Shown: positions 1 through 11,216, counted from the stretch's first letter. The stretch is DNA of 64,000 nt from Cucumis sativus (GCF_000004075.3 NC_026657.2:34644732-34708731); one strand, 5' to 3'. A program made the numbers and translations. Notes: generated by a model not told the origin, from the letters alone.

Positions 1-3000
1 TTCGGTTTATGAGTATTTTCAGGTTTAAGGTTTGGTGGACTACACACTGGGTTGGTCGAAATGGTGGGGATCTTGAATCGGAGACTCAGATTGTGATCCT
101 TGAGAAGTCAGATTCTGGTCGACCGTATGTTCTCCTTCTTCCGATCGTTGAGGGACCGTTCCGAACCTCGATTCAGCCTGGGGATGATGACTTTGTCGAT
201 GTTTGTGTCGAGAGTGGTTCGTCGAAAGTTGTTGATGCATCGTTCCGAAGTATGTTGTATCTTCATGCTGGTGATGATCCGTTTGCACTTGTTAAAGAGG
301 CGATGAAGATCGTGAGGACCCATCTTGGAACTTTTCGCTTGTTGGAGGAGAAGACTCCACCAGGTATACTATGAACACTAGTAGTAGTATATTTGAATGC
401 GTATCACGTAATATGCCAAAGTGACAAAATGTAAAGGATAATTATTTAAAGCTTGGAGTAAATTTCACATCTTTGACTACCTGTACCATTTTTTTCAAAA
501 CACAAAAGAAAAAGAAAAGGGAAAAGCAATTCCATAATTTTAATTTTTTTTTCAATTGAATGAAAATAGGTATCGTGGACAAATTCGGTTGGTGCACGTG
601 GGACGCGTTTTACCTAACGGTTCATCCACAGGGCGTAATAGAAGGCGTGAGGCATCTCGTCGACGGCGGTTGTCCTCCCGGTTTAGTCCTAATCGACGAT
701 GGTTGGCAATCCATCGGACACGATTCGGATCCCATCACCAAAGAAGGAATGAACCAAACCGTCGCCGGCGAGCAAATGCCCTGCCGTCTTTTGAAATTCC
801 AAGAGAATTACAAATTCCGTGACTACGTCAATCCCAAGGCCACCGGCCCCCGAGCCGGCCAGAAGGGGATGAAGGCGTTTATAGATGAACTCAAAGGAGA
901 GTTTAAGACTGTGGAGCATGTTTATGTTTGGCATGCTTTGTGTGGATATTGGGGTGGCCTTCGCCCGCAGGTGCCTGGCTTGCCTGAGGCACGTGTGATT
1001 CAGCCAGTGCTTTCACCAGGGCTGCAGATGACGATGGAGGATTTGGCGGTGGATAAGATTGTTCTTCATAAGGTCGGGCTGGTCCCGCCGGAGAAGGCTG
1101 AGGAGATGTACGAAGGACTTCATGCTCATTTGGAAAAAGTTGGGATCGACGGTGTTAAGATTGACGTTATCCACGTAAGCTTTTTAATTTTTTGTTGATT
1201 TTTTTTTATCTGAGTGTGACAGTAAAAATTATGTTAATTGAGATATGTATGTGATTTTCAAAACATAATTAATTTTGTTGTTAAATTTTCATAGTTTTTA
1301 AATCATTTTAATTATCATTATCCGACAAATTGTAGAACTTATATATGTGAGGCAATGTATTCACTTGTTTGTTAACTAAAAATATAATTATATTATTTCT
1401 TTGTTTTACTTTTAGGTTTGATTTTTTTTTTTTTTTTGGTTATAAAAAATTGGTTTTAATGAATTGACCATGTGATAGTTTGTTTATTATTATTATTTTG
1501 AGAATAATCGATGTGATAGTTAGAGTATTGTAGAAGTTTTTTAGGCCATACATGTTTTAGTGTGACAAATTGAGTGAGTGGGTATCTTGGATATCAAAAT
1601 ATGTAATAGACAAAAGATTCTAATTCCCTTTTTTTTTTTTGTTGGTATAAAATAATAATGTGTTATTATATAGTATTAATAAATTAAGTCTAACTCAATC
1701 ATTATAAAAAATTTGACTTTTTAACATCCAAGATAGAAGTTTAATTATCTTACTATTATAAAAATATTATTTTTGTGTAACACTAAAACTAGAGTTTTGG
1801 TCTTTTTTTTCTTTTTTATGTATATGGCAGCTATTGGAGATGTTGTGTGAAGACTATGGAGGGAGAGTGGATTTGGCAAAGGCATATTACAAAGCAATGA
1901 CCAAATCAATAAATAAACATTTTAAAGGAAATGGAGTCATTGCAAGTATGGAACATTGTAACGACTTCATGTTCCTTGGCACGGAAGCTATCTCTCTTGG
2001 TCGTGTTGGTATGTTATACTTTTCTTTTTAAGGGCTTAAGGTTTGTTTAATCTCATTTTAATTTGGTTTATTTAGTCCAAATCAAGCAAGAGTATTTTTG
2101 AGGGTTTAAGATTTGTTTAATTTCATTGTAGTTAGTCCAAATCAAGCAAGAGTATTTTGACTGTTTTTATCGGTTTTGAATTCAAGTTTCAATCTCAATT
2201 ATTTTATTTTGAAAATAAAAGAGTTTATTGATTTTATCATAGTTATTTCGAGAGAAGAAAGTATACTTTATTAATAATTTTAATTTTGGTAAGATGGGGG
2301 TCACATATGACAAACCTTATATGGTCATGCAATAAATTTGGAAGTCAAGCATTTGGGATTTACACGTCACCAAAATCCCAACTAATAAATCGTATTTTGT
2401 TGACAATGAAGTTTCATTAATTGCGCTCAACGGGCCCACCTGGTGATGACGTGTTAGTCTTTACATCCACTTAACAAATGCCACGTGTTGTTTGATAGGT
2501 GATGACTTTTGGTGCACGGACCCCTCTGGTGATCCAAACGGTACGTTTTGGCTCCAAGGATGTCACATGGTTCATTGTGCCTACAACAGCTTGTGGATGG
2601 GGAACTTCATCCACCCTGACTGGGATATGTTCCAATCCACCCACCCTTGTGCCGCCTTCCATGCTGCCTCTCGAGCCATCTCTGGTGGCCCGATCTATGT
2701 TAGTGATTCTGTGGGAAAGCATAACTTTGATCTTCTGAAAAAACTAGTGCTTCCTGATGGATCGATCCTTCGAAGTGAGTACTATGCACTCCCGACTCGC
2801 GATTGTTTGTTTGAAGACCCTTTGCATAATGGAGAAACTATGCTTAAGATTTGGAATCTCAACAAGGTGAGTATCTTTTTTTAAAGAAAAAATTGATTTA
2901 AGTATATATTATGTGAGATGTTAAGAAATTGTTATATTAGATCACATTGTTCAAACTTTTTATATGTCAAGAACGATGTTCATTTACCTAGGAAAAGTAA

Positions 3001-3770
3001 AATTGCATTAAAATTTAATTGTTAGACTAGGAATTCAAGTGTTCGTTTGACAAATGTGAAAACTATAGTTGAAAAAACCCGAAAAGGTCAAATTATTGAC
3101 AAATTTAAATTTCAAAAAATAGAAAACTAAACACAAACCCCTTATTAAATAGTTCAAATAAACATTCTTAATATTTACATTTTTTTTCACATAGTTCACT
3201 GGAGTGATTGGTGCATTCAACTGCCAAGGAGGAGGATGGTGTCGTGAGACACGCCGCAACCAATGCTTTTCACAATACTCAAAACGAGTGACATCCAAAA
3301 CTAACCCAAAAGACATAGAATGGCACAGTGGAGAAAACCCTATCTCTATTGAAGGCGTTAAAACCTTTGCGCTTTACCTCTATCAAGCCAAAAAACTTAT
3401 CCTCTCCAAGCCCTCTCAAGATCTTGACATAGCTCTTGACCCATTCGAATTCGAGCTCATCACTGTTTCACCAGTGACCAAACTCATCCAAACTTCTCTA
3501 CACTTTGCCCCAATTGGGCTGGTGAACATGCTTAACACTAGTGGAGCCATCCAATCTGTGGACTATGACGATGACCTAAGCTCAGTCGAGATTGGTGTCA
3601 AAGGGTGTGGTGAGATGCGAGTATTTGCATCGAAAAAACCAAGGGCTTGTCGTATTGATGGGGAGGATGTTGGGTTCAAGTATGATCAGGACCAAATGGT
3701 GGTGGTTCAAGTGCCATGGCCAATTGATTCTTCATCGGGTGGCATTTCGGTTATCGAGTACTTGTTTTAA
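1..3770 (+). CDS. RFS: Raffinose synthase (galactinol-sucrose galactosyltransferase), 5' partial
   Basis: Cytosolic GH36-type enzyme that moves galactose from galactinol to sucrose, giving raffinose, the first step to the stachyose that cucurbits load into phloem. Coding exons by GT-AG and frame: <1-363, 570-1174, 1831-2008, 2499-2866, 3195-3770. They join without a frame break into 695 residues and a TAA; about 89 N-terminal residues lie upstream, given a family length near 784. Visible motifs are FGWCTWDAFYLTV, LVLIDDGWQS, DGVKIDVIH (its KxD aspartate is the expected nucleophile), GRVGDDFW (expected acid/base region), GGPIYVSDSVG and GVIGAFNCQGGGW. The roughly 80-residue insertion of stachyose synthases after the GEQM segment is missing, which favours raffinose synthase. 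The text matches my memory of the cucumber enzyme closely. Intact where visible. Confidence 0.96.
2042..2160 (+). repeat. Imperfect local duplication in raffinose synthase intron 3
   Basis: Two adjacent segments share TTTGTTTAAT (2042 and 2112) and TAGTCCAAATCAAGCAAGAG (2073 and 2133). The offsets are 70 and 60 bases, so one copy carries a 10-base indel. It lies wholly inside the intron and touches no splice signal. Confidence 0.7.
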
Positions 3771-5629
3771 TTTTTATTTATGTAGAGCTCAATGATTGTT
3801 GTTGTTGTCGCTGTTGTTGCTATCAATGTATTTCTCTCCAAAAGAAAATTATGTGTAATTTGGAGAGTAATTAAGTGAGTGAAATTTTAAATAAGACTAC
3901 TTTTAATTATTTATCAACCTAGTGTTTTTGTGTCTATATTTTTGTTTCTTATAAGTTTGGACAATCTCCTTCATTCAAGAGATTTGTAGTGGTTTCTCCG
4001 TTGGAGTGCTAAAGAAATTGATGGCTACTCTAACGTACATATAGTTTGGATTGTTCAATCATAAGTTAAAACATTTTAGGTTAGGTTGGTTTTTAAGTTT
4101 GCTTAAAATCTCTTAAACGACATCTCTTGACTCACAAATATTACTTTTCCAATTTATTTCGTTGTCTTTTTTAATTTTGCTAGGTACTATCTTATTTTTG
4201 TTCTTTGTACTACAGTGTTTGATATGCCATCTTTTGATATTGTTCACCAGAAACCACAAATCACATGAACAGTAGTCACAAAATCGATCTCGCTATGTGT
4301 ACTGCTTTTTTTCAGCCACAAGTCTAAGTTGATTGGACGACTCAATCCCACCTAACTTAAAAATATTAGGGTCGAGGTTGGCCACTTGTTCAAAATCAAG
4401 GGGTTGGTATTTGACCAACCCAAATTTCAAGTTGATCTAAAAAACACTCTAACCGAACATAACTCAACCCAAATTGTGTACGCCTCTACTTGTGTGAGAA
4501 GTCCCAATGATAGAGGCATGCAACATAAAAATTTTCAATTATTTCTTGCTTGAATATTTAACGATAATTTGACACAAATACATGTATCATAAATTTAAAA
4601 CGGCAATATTCTCATAGATTCACAGTAAATATTTAATATTATGTTTAGACAGACAAATTTTAATTGATATGAACTTTGTATTTCACTCCCTAATTATTAG
4701 TTTATCAATTTATTTATTTAATAAACTAAATTATTTTTTCCTACAAAATTTAAGATCTAAAGTTCAATTTTAAATTTAAATCAATACCCTCCTTGAATAA
4801 AAACTTCGAATTTATACTATATTTTTTAAATGAAAAGTATTAGAAAAAATTTAAAACTCAGTAAAAACAAAAAAAATACTTATAAAATATAACAAAAATT
4901 TAAAATTTACGATAAATTACAAAATTATGCTATATTTTGTAAATATTGTTACAATATTTTGTAAATATTGTTTTTGTCATTAACCATCATTATTTAAATT
5001 GTATTAATTAATAATCAGTTAATTTGTTAGAATAATCTTTGAAAGGTTGTTTTAACTTTTTGATATATTTAAAAATGCTCCCTTAACAATTTTTAATTAA
5101 TCAAAATATTTTAATATTATATTAAAGTATAAAACAAGTGATTAGAAGGGTAAGTAGATTGTAGAGATTGTTTGGACTAATTCAAATAAGATCTTCAATC
5201 CAACTCAACTCTCTAGATTGATTTTGGTGATATTTATTTGTTTTTATTTTAAATCTATTATTTATTAACCTAAAATACTTAAATATACTCATTTTAACAC
5301 TAAAATTTCATAAATTCAAATGCTAAATATCAAAATTCAACATATATATTATACCATTTATAGGTTGTAATATATATTTTAATAATATAACTTGGATCAA
5401 ATTCAATCCAACAAAACATAAAAAAAAAAAAAATCAATCTAACTCAACTTAAACTAAAAACTAACTCAATCCAACTCTTACAATTTGGATTGAATAGTTT
5501 AACGGTTGGGTTAGATTATTGATTATTTTGCACTAATGTTTAATATTTTCTTAAGATTGAATTATTCATTTATTTTAAAATTTTAATGATAATACATTTT
5601 AATATTTGTGAAAGGATCAATTCGGAGCA
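3771..5629. other. Intergenic, no gene seen
   Basis: AT-rich sequence downstream of raffinose synthase. The segment 4310-4490 and the segment 5150-5530 are rich in CCAACCC/CAACTCAA and the complementary GGTTGGGTT words. These words face each other in opposite orientation at about 5195-5215 and 5500-5515, suggesting a decayed fold-back repeat. No open frame with recognisable protein content was found. Confidence 0.6.
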
Positions 5630-5663
5630 TTTTTGCGGGAAAATAAAATATAATTTTGGCGCC
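5630..5663. promoter_or_regulatory. Pair of E2F-type binding sites
   Basis: TTTTTGCGGGAAAA at 5630-5643 contains TTTCCCGC on the complementary strand. TTTTGGCGCC at 5654-5663 contains TTTGGCGC. Both match the plant E2F consensus TTTSSCGC exactly and lie 10 bases apart. They sit 75-110 bases upstream of a short ATG-initiated frame, a typical position for S-phase gene promoters. No replication gene follows. Confidence 0.5.
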
Positions 5664-5737
5664 ACTTTTTTTTTAAAAGAACCCTCTGAAAGTGCAAACC
5701 TACAAATTAGTTAAACTTTGTTCCATTAGTTTCATAA

Positions 5738-5806
5738 ATGCAAACCCCATCTCCCTCTCCCTCTCCCTCACCACCCCCTTCGCCGCCGTATCCGATAAAA
5801 ATGTAA
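5738..5806 (+). pseudogene. Possible orphan first exon, Pro/Ser-rich, 22 codons
   Basis: ATG at 5738 opens a frame of 22 codons reading MQTPSPSPSPSPPPPSPPYP and two more residues before TAA at 5804. A GT at 5803 (AT/GTAATC) could act as a splice donor. The stretch is strongly pyrimidine-rich, unlike its surroundings, and follows the two E2F-type sites. I recognise no protein. It could be the promoter and first exon of a gene lost or moved, or chance sequence. No matching downstream exon was found before the NAC gene. Confidence 0.25.
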
Positions 5807-5881
5807 TCTTCCCTAATCATAATTATATCACTAATAATAATGTTAGACCTATTTAAATAATAATTTATCATTATTTATTAA

Positions 5882-5991
5882 ATGATCTATTTAATTAAGG
5901 CTAGATATTCTATTTAATCCATGATCTATTTAATTAAGGCTAGATATTCTATTTAATCAATGATCTATTTAATTAAGGCTAGATATTCTAT
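5882..5991 (+). repeat. Tandem repeat, three copies of a 39-bp unit
   Basis: Near-identical units start at 5882, 5921 and 5960 (ATGATCTATTTAATTAAGGC and 19 further bases). The last copy is cut short at about 5991. The array ends some 55 bases upstream of the NAC gene's TATA box. Confidence 0.9.
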
Positions 5992-6045
5992 GGATTAAAG
6001 GTATAAGATTTATTCCTAGATTGATTAGGATTTAATAGAAACTAG

Positions 6046-6053
6046 TATATAAA
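6046..6053 (+). promoter_or_regulatory. TATA box of the NAC gene
   Basis: TATATAAA lies 108 bases upstream of the proposed ATG at 6161. A transcription start near 6080 would leave a leader of about 80 bases. The leader holds AGTCATCATCAAT twice (about 6076 and 6139). Confidence 0.5.
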
Positions 6054-6160
6054 CAAACTTAGGCTTTGGTCTTGAGTCATCATCAATCCCATTGAGCTAA
6101 GAGATCGTGAGCAAGACACACAATAGACATCATTTTATAGTCATCATCAATTACTCGAAT

Positions 6161-7562
6161 ATGGAATCTGGTATGTAATTTATTCTTGACAATTTGATAT
6201 AAATGATCTTGGGTTAATTTATGGTATATATTTAAATATTTATATCTAACACATTTTGCTTGAAAATATTATTACAACAAATATAATTGAAATAACTAAC
6301 GATTCTAAAAAAAGAATGTCATCCCATTCAACTAAAACCACTGTTAGATTTCGTGGAGTTCTAGCTAGTATGGAATACGTTTGGCTTTTAAAGAAAAAAA
6401 ATCCTATTCAACTAAATAAATTTTCTCACGCAGGATCTCTTTTCCTAAGTTTGTAACTAATTACAAATAAACATACAGATTAAATAACCAAAAGATAATT
6501 TCTTTGGCTGTTGTAGGAATGGATTCTTCCAGTGGTTCTTTACCATTACCATTGAATCACTATGTTGGCGTCAAGTTTAGACCTACCGATCAACAACTTC
6601 TTCATTATCTTCATTGTAAGATTTATGGTCAGCCTTATTTTCAAGGAGCTGTTTTCGACTTTGATCTTTATGGTGGAGTCGAGCCATGGGAAATCTGGGA
6701 AAGTTTTGGAGGAATTGATGGCGAAGATCTTTACTTCTTCACTAAGCTTAAGAGGTCGACAACGAACTCTGGAAATTTGTCTACGCACATTAACCGTAAG
6801 ATTGGGCTCGTCAATGGTACTTGGAGTGGCGAGAATTCAGCCAGTCCAATTTATGTTAATGAAGATGACCAACAAATAATTGGTTATCGCAAGCGGTTTA
6901 GGTATGTGTTTTGATTTTGGTTTTTGTTAAACTAGTTCTCAATAGCTGTGGTCGTTTTTTAAGTTATTAGGAAATTTTCATTTCTTTATTTGGTATTTTG
7001 TAATAAATTATATAATTTTGTTAATTATAGGTATGAGAATGAGTCGTCAGAAGAACATCATGGGGAATGGATAATGCATGAATATAACTTGCATCCAAAT
7101 TATTTGTGTGAAGGTGTCGATCCCAATTATGTTTTATGCCGAATAAGAAGGAATGAAAGAGCTAGAAGAAAGTTGGAAATTCAAGGTGAGTTGAAACAAC
7201 CTAACAAGAAAAGAATAAAGGCACCTAAGATCTCTCGTAATGAAAGACCAAAAGCAAAAACAAGGGAAAGATGTGACGAGCTACAACCGATAGACGATCA
7301 AAGAGCAATAACATGTGAGACGATCTACAACTCGGATATCAGACATGATATGAAGACTCATCAAGATATTAGTGTTGTGGACTACCTACCCAATATGACC
7401 ACTAATCAAGATAACATAAATGAAAACATTAGCTTGGGTACCGAAGATTACGAACCTTGCATGCTCACTGATGACGAATTGAAAGATATTCAAACTTTAG
7501 GTGAGTTTTCTACTTATATTCAAAACAACTTCGACGAGACATTATGTACTTTCAAAGTTTGA
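6161..7562 (+). CDS. Atypical NAC-domain transcription factor
   Basis: Plant-specific DNA-binding protein, expected in the nucleus. Exons: 6161-6170, 6517-6901, 7031-7562, totalling 927 nt and 308 residues. The first coding exon is only 10 nt (ATGGAATCTG before GTATGT) and joins in frame to give MESGMDSSSG; a start at the ATG at 6519 is the alternative. The N-terminal NAC domain (about residues 18-165) shows VGVKFRPTDQQLLHYL (subdomain A), FDLYGGVEPWEIW (B), EDLYFFTKLKR (C) and HGEWIMHEYNL (E). Subdomain D is degenerate: the usual WKATGKD-like core reads WSGENSASPIY, so DNA binding may differ. The C-terminus is hydrophilic and then acidic (LTDDELKDIQTLGEF). Member of the divergent NAC fringe; target genes cannot be told from sequence. 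Confidence 0.85.
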
Positions 7563-8140
7563 TTGGAAATAATTATTATAGACATTGTGTGGAATGCATT
7601 GTTATTAATGAATTATCATTTTTTTTGTACTACATCAAGTATCATTGTCTATCTATGTTCATACTACTAAAATAATTTGAATTTCATTTGACATCAATTG
7701 ACAACCTTCTTCTGCATTTTCTAATTGACATCAATGAAATGTCTAGTAAGAACTGTATAGTTAGTATCTTGATCTAACGCCTAAGTATCAATTGTGAGAG
7801 AAACTCTAGGATCTTGTTCTACAAAAATCTTCTTTACAGAGATCCATTTTCTCACTTCGATATATTTTCAATATATGTTTCCCAAAGTTGTGAGGCAGTT
7901 TATCAATAATGATCATTTTTTGCCCATAGTATTCTTGCAGCCTTCTGCATCAAAAACTCCACCATTGAGTGTTGAATCTAATGTGACTTTGAGTTCTCAC
8001 CCTACACCCTCCTCGTCCTCCTCTTCACTTTCTAATATCAAATTCTCTTTATATCCATCTTCTGCCCCACCGCAACCAAGGACGATCGATAGGATAGTTG
8101 TCGGAATCGGATGTGCTTCCATATTTTCCATTCTATTTCT
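7563..8140. other. Intergenic, no gene seen
   Basis: NAC 3' flank followed by AT-rich sequence. A plus-strand frame runs through 7794-8192 but starts mid-repeat, has no recognisable domain and opposes the minus-strand frame at 8141-8314. I do not accept it as a gene. Confidence 0.5.
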
Positions 8141-8314
8141 CTATGAACGATTGGCATATAAAGCACCACAATATTCACATTCAACATCATAAGGATCATC
8201 AACATCAACATTACCTTCTTGCTTCCTATTGTCTTGATCATCTCTCGTAGTAGCATAATCTACATTTCCATCCTCATTCGCAACCTCAACCTCGTCTGCA
8301 CATGGAGTATTCAT
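8141..8314 (-). pseudogene. Short acidic frame with a CxxC zinc-ribbon-like end; possible transposon relic
   Basis: A 57-codon minus-strand frame starts MNTPCADEVEVANEDGNVDY and ends VECEYCGALYANRS before TAG. The CEYCGAL segment resembles the CxxCGA stretch near the start of plant Helitron helicase proteins. No further helicase or Rep motif was found downstream on that strand, so at best it is a fragment. The resemblance is short and could be chance. Confidence 0.25.
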
Positions 8315-8880
8315 GATTTTCCCTACAAGAGTTTGAAAGAACTTATTAAAGTGGATTTAAATCATTAGAAGAGAGTAGGGAATGAAAGGTATAGATAATG
8401 TGCATTGTCTCTAATTCTAAGGCTAACGAGAAGAGTTCGATTGAAAGTTCAATACGAACAGAACTTTACGTTTCGGTTAATAGCTAAGATCAGGATGTTA
8501 GTTTCACCATCGATTGGTTTTTGGTTTGTCAAAAGAAACGAGAGAGGGGACAAACCAAACTCCCCTGAAACTAGACGTTCAAATTGTAGTAAGTTTAACC
8601 AACCTTCAAACTTTTGTTTCTTTTTTTATTCTCTGACTACTTCACATGGTTTAGACAAAGAAATTAATTTTGCAGTTTAAATAAATAGTACAGAGAAAAA
8701 ATAGAGAATTTTTCTTTTTCCTTTCTGCCAACATGTAATGGGGATAATCAGCGGGCCTGATCTTGAAGTCTGATTCTTCAAGGTAACGAAAATAATATTT
8801 CAGAACTGATTTTTATGCATACGGAGGATTTGACAAAAACTGAAATTAAAAAACCAAAGCAAAAGGATGTTAGCAACTTC
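8315..8880. other. Intergenic, nothing recognised
   Basis: No domain, RNA gene or clear repeat. A plus-strand frame at 8405-8680 has low-complexity, non-protein-like content. Confidence 0.45.
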
Positions 8881-9330
8881 TTAGGGCACAGAATGACGAT
8901 GGAAACGGCGGCTGACGGTCGAAGGAGCAACCAGTGAAGAGGGAAGAGAGAGATGTTAGGTTGAGGAACAGTCGAGAAAGTAAAAAGAGAGAGCGACATA
9001 AAAATGCAAATTTTGAAATTACCAATATAGGAGGACGTCGGCGTTTTTTCTGGGCATCAAGTAGGAGTAGGAGCGACGGAGGAGCCAGTGGAGCAACCGG
9101 AGAAGAGGAGGATGGTCAAGAGTTCTAGGGCTTTTTCTGACCAAGAGATCAAAATGGAAGGGCATAAGATCGGATTTAAAAGCCATTGTTATTGGAAAAG
9201 ATACAGTGGGATCAAAATCGGTTAATCCAACTGAAACCGAACCGACAACGGGAGCGAGAGAATTTCATGTGAGACGGGACGTACGTCGTAGGCATGAAGA
9301 AGCCAACGGGTGCTCTTTCCTTCAAAATGA
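8881..9330. other. GC-richer island with a 55-codon minus-strand frame
   Basis: This stretch stands out from the AT-rich flanks: GGAGGA/CGACGG words, GACGTC palindromes (9036, 9329) and GACGTACGTC at about 9279. On the minus strand, an ATG at 9186 opens MAFKSDLMPFHFDLLVRKSP and continues Arg/Leu-rich to TAA at 9019-9021. The composition resembles a plant promoter with a 5' leader read toward lower coordinates. I recognise no product and no continuing exon. Confidence 0.3.
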
Positions 9331-9831
9331 CGTCGTATTCTTTTATAGCATTTTCGCAATTTTTTAGTGGAACGTATACTTTTCACCCTTTTTTTATTAC
9401 AACATAAATAAGATACTTTGTTTAAAAACTATTTATAATTTTTTATAACTAAAACCACCACGAAAATGTTTATTTAGTAAATATGCAAAATGAACTAAAA
9501 TTTTACAAAAATAAAGTAAAATATTACATATATAATATTAAATATTTTTAAAAGTTTTTGTCATTTTAAAGCTAATTTAAATCTAGATAAATTGTTTTAA
9601 ATATAAAAGTGTGAAGAATATTTACAAATATACAATGATAACTCATGATTTCCGAATGTGTTATTAGTTAAAGGTTCATTGTCGTATTAAATTATGATAA
9701 TCAGTAGCATATAAAAGAACTTGATCGAATTTATGTTAGGGCTAGATAATTAATAAATCCAATTGAAGAATTATAAGTTATTAGAAAACTCTAAGAAAAG
9801 CTTTGGAAATTGTAATGACGATTTTATGAAT

Positions 9832-10047
9832 AATAATTAAAGATATAGCAACATTTTTAAAAAATTGCAATTATAGTAAAACTATCGCTTGATAGACTTG
9901 TATCGCTGATAGACTTGTATGATTTATCAGTGATAGACCAATATTTACAACATAATCTATCGATGATAAATTTCTATCATTGATAGAATTTGACAAATTT
10001 TGCTATATTTGCAATTTTTTCAAAATGTTGCTATATATTTAATTATT
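9832..10047. mobile_element. MITE-like fold-back element 1
   Basis: Terminal inverted repeats pair 9832-9870 with 10009-10047 (39 bases, about two mismatches). The interior has several copies of CTATCACTGATAGAC-like words, themselves palindromic. No coding capacity. Related copies occur at 10771-10970 and 39305-39565. Confidence 0.7.
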
Positions 10048-10185
10048 TTGAATCTAATAGCTAAATTTACAATTATCCATATTAGAAAATTCAAAGTTTA
10101 TTAGGAAAGCTTATGCTTATTAGGAGAACCTGCGAAACCAATAAATAAGACCTTGGACGTCTTATTTTATATATATATAAGACAT

Positions 10186-10233
10186 AAATTAATTATACAC
10201 AAAGAGAATAAATTAGTTATACACAAAGAGAAT
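10186..10233 (+). repeat. Two tandem copies of a 24-bp unit
   Basis: AAATTAATTATACACAAAGA and its next copy, with one base changed, start at 10186 and 10210. It lies between MITE 1 and the NAC remnant. Confidence 0.75.
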
Positions 10234-10528
10234 AGAGACCATCGAAATTCTCCCTTTCTGAGTTTCTAGCAAACCCGAATTTGAATAGTCGATTTTTTAG
10301 TTTATGTGTGGATTATCAAAGAATGTTGGTGATTTCGCAGTGTTTTGGTGATACGAATTTGGATTATCGTTTTTATCAAACAGAAGCAATTCAAATTTGG
10401 ACAAATGTATGTTTATTCATGATTTAATTGTTTATGCGTCTGTGTACGTTATAAGGTTTCAAATTTCTTTTAATGTTAATTTATCTATGCCTAGCCCTAA
10501 TTCGCTTTCCAACGTAACGATATCTAAG

Positions 10529-10700
10529 ACGATGTACACCTATAATCTCATGTCTAATATGATCACTAATTTGGATAGTAGTAATGTGGCTTACGAGATG
10601 GATATGGTTACTAATCAAGACAATTTTTGTGAGCACTAACCCCAACGATTGTCTACATTTAGGTGAATTCAACAACGTTGACCTTCCATCTTACATATAG
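10529..10700 (+). pseudogene. Decayed C-terminal fragment of a NAC paralogue
   Basis: Bases 10529-10636 align without gaps to the NAC gene's 3' coding part (about 7320-7427). The encoded pieces share T-Y, D, V-Y and the block TNQDN (VTNQDNFCEH here, TTNQDNINEN in the gene). Further on, LGEFNN at about 10660 matches LGEFST. A TAA at 10637 and the absence of a NAC DNA-binding domain upstream show that it is non-functional. It lies about 3 kb from the intact gene and is flanked by MITE copies on both sides. Confidence 0.6.
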
Positions 10701-10770
10701 ATGGTGTAAATATGGACACTTGCACCAATTTTACTCGAGATAGTTGCAAATTTAGCAATTAAATTCAAAT

Positions 10771-10970
10771 TAATTAAGTATATAGCACAATTTTAAAAAA
10801 TTTGCAAATATAGCAAAATTTGTCAAATTTTATCATTGATATAAGTCTATCACTGATAGACCATCTTGAAAATATTGATCTATCACTGATATACCATATA
10901 AAGTCTAGCAGCGATATAAGTATAGTTTTGCTATATTTGCAATTTTTTTAAAAGGTTGTTATATCAATTA
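10771..10970. mobile_element. MITE-like fold-back element 2
   Basis: The left end (10771-10818, ending TTTGCAAATATAGCAAAA) is an imperfect inverted copy of the right end (10926-10970, starting TTTTGCTATATTTGCAAT). The interior has TCTATCACTGATAGACC words as in MITE 1. More diverged than MITE 1. Confidence 0.6.
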
Positions 10971-11038
10971 TTGTTACTAAAATATTCTTCCATTCCAATT
11001 TCTCAACTTTACTCGCTAAGAAGCCCACGTCGCTAAGA

Positions 11039-11072
11039 GTTTGGGCCGTTTTCTAATCTCCCAAACGGCCCA
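11039..11072. promoter_or_regulatory. Inverted pair of TGGGCC (site II-type) motifs
   Basis: TTTGGGCCGTTT and CCAAACGGCCCATA face each other about 150-180 bases upstream of the presumed 5' leader of the CCCH gene. TGGGCC/GGCCCA elements are bound by TCP factors and are common in promoters of growth-linked housekeeping genes. The spacing suits control of the gene that follows. Confidence 0.5.
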
Positions 11073-11216
11073 TATTTCCTGCCCACTTAGCAAGGAAGAA
11101 AAGCAAAGAAGGCAGCAAAATGGGGCGAATCCACAAATAACAAATTTTCATGGGAGAAAAATATAGTTTCTTAAACTAAAATTCCCATTTTGTAATTTTT
11201 CCTAAATTTATTTGGT

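Noticed and set aside
9800..11000. CRISPR-like array from repeated TCTATCACTGATAGAC words
   Set aside because: Spacing is irregular, the units are palindromic parts of fold-back elements, and the genome is a plant.
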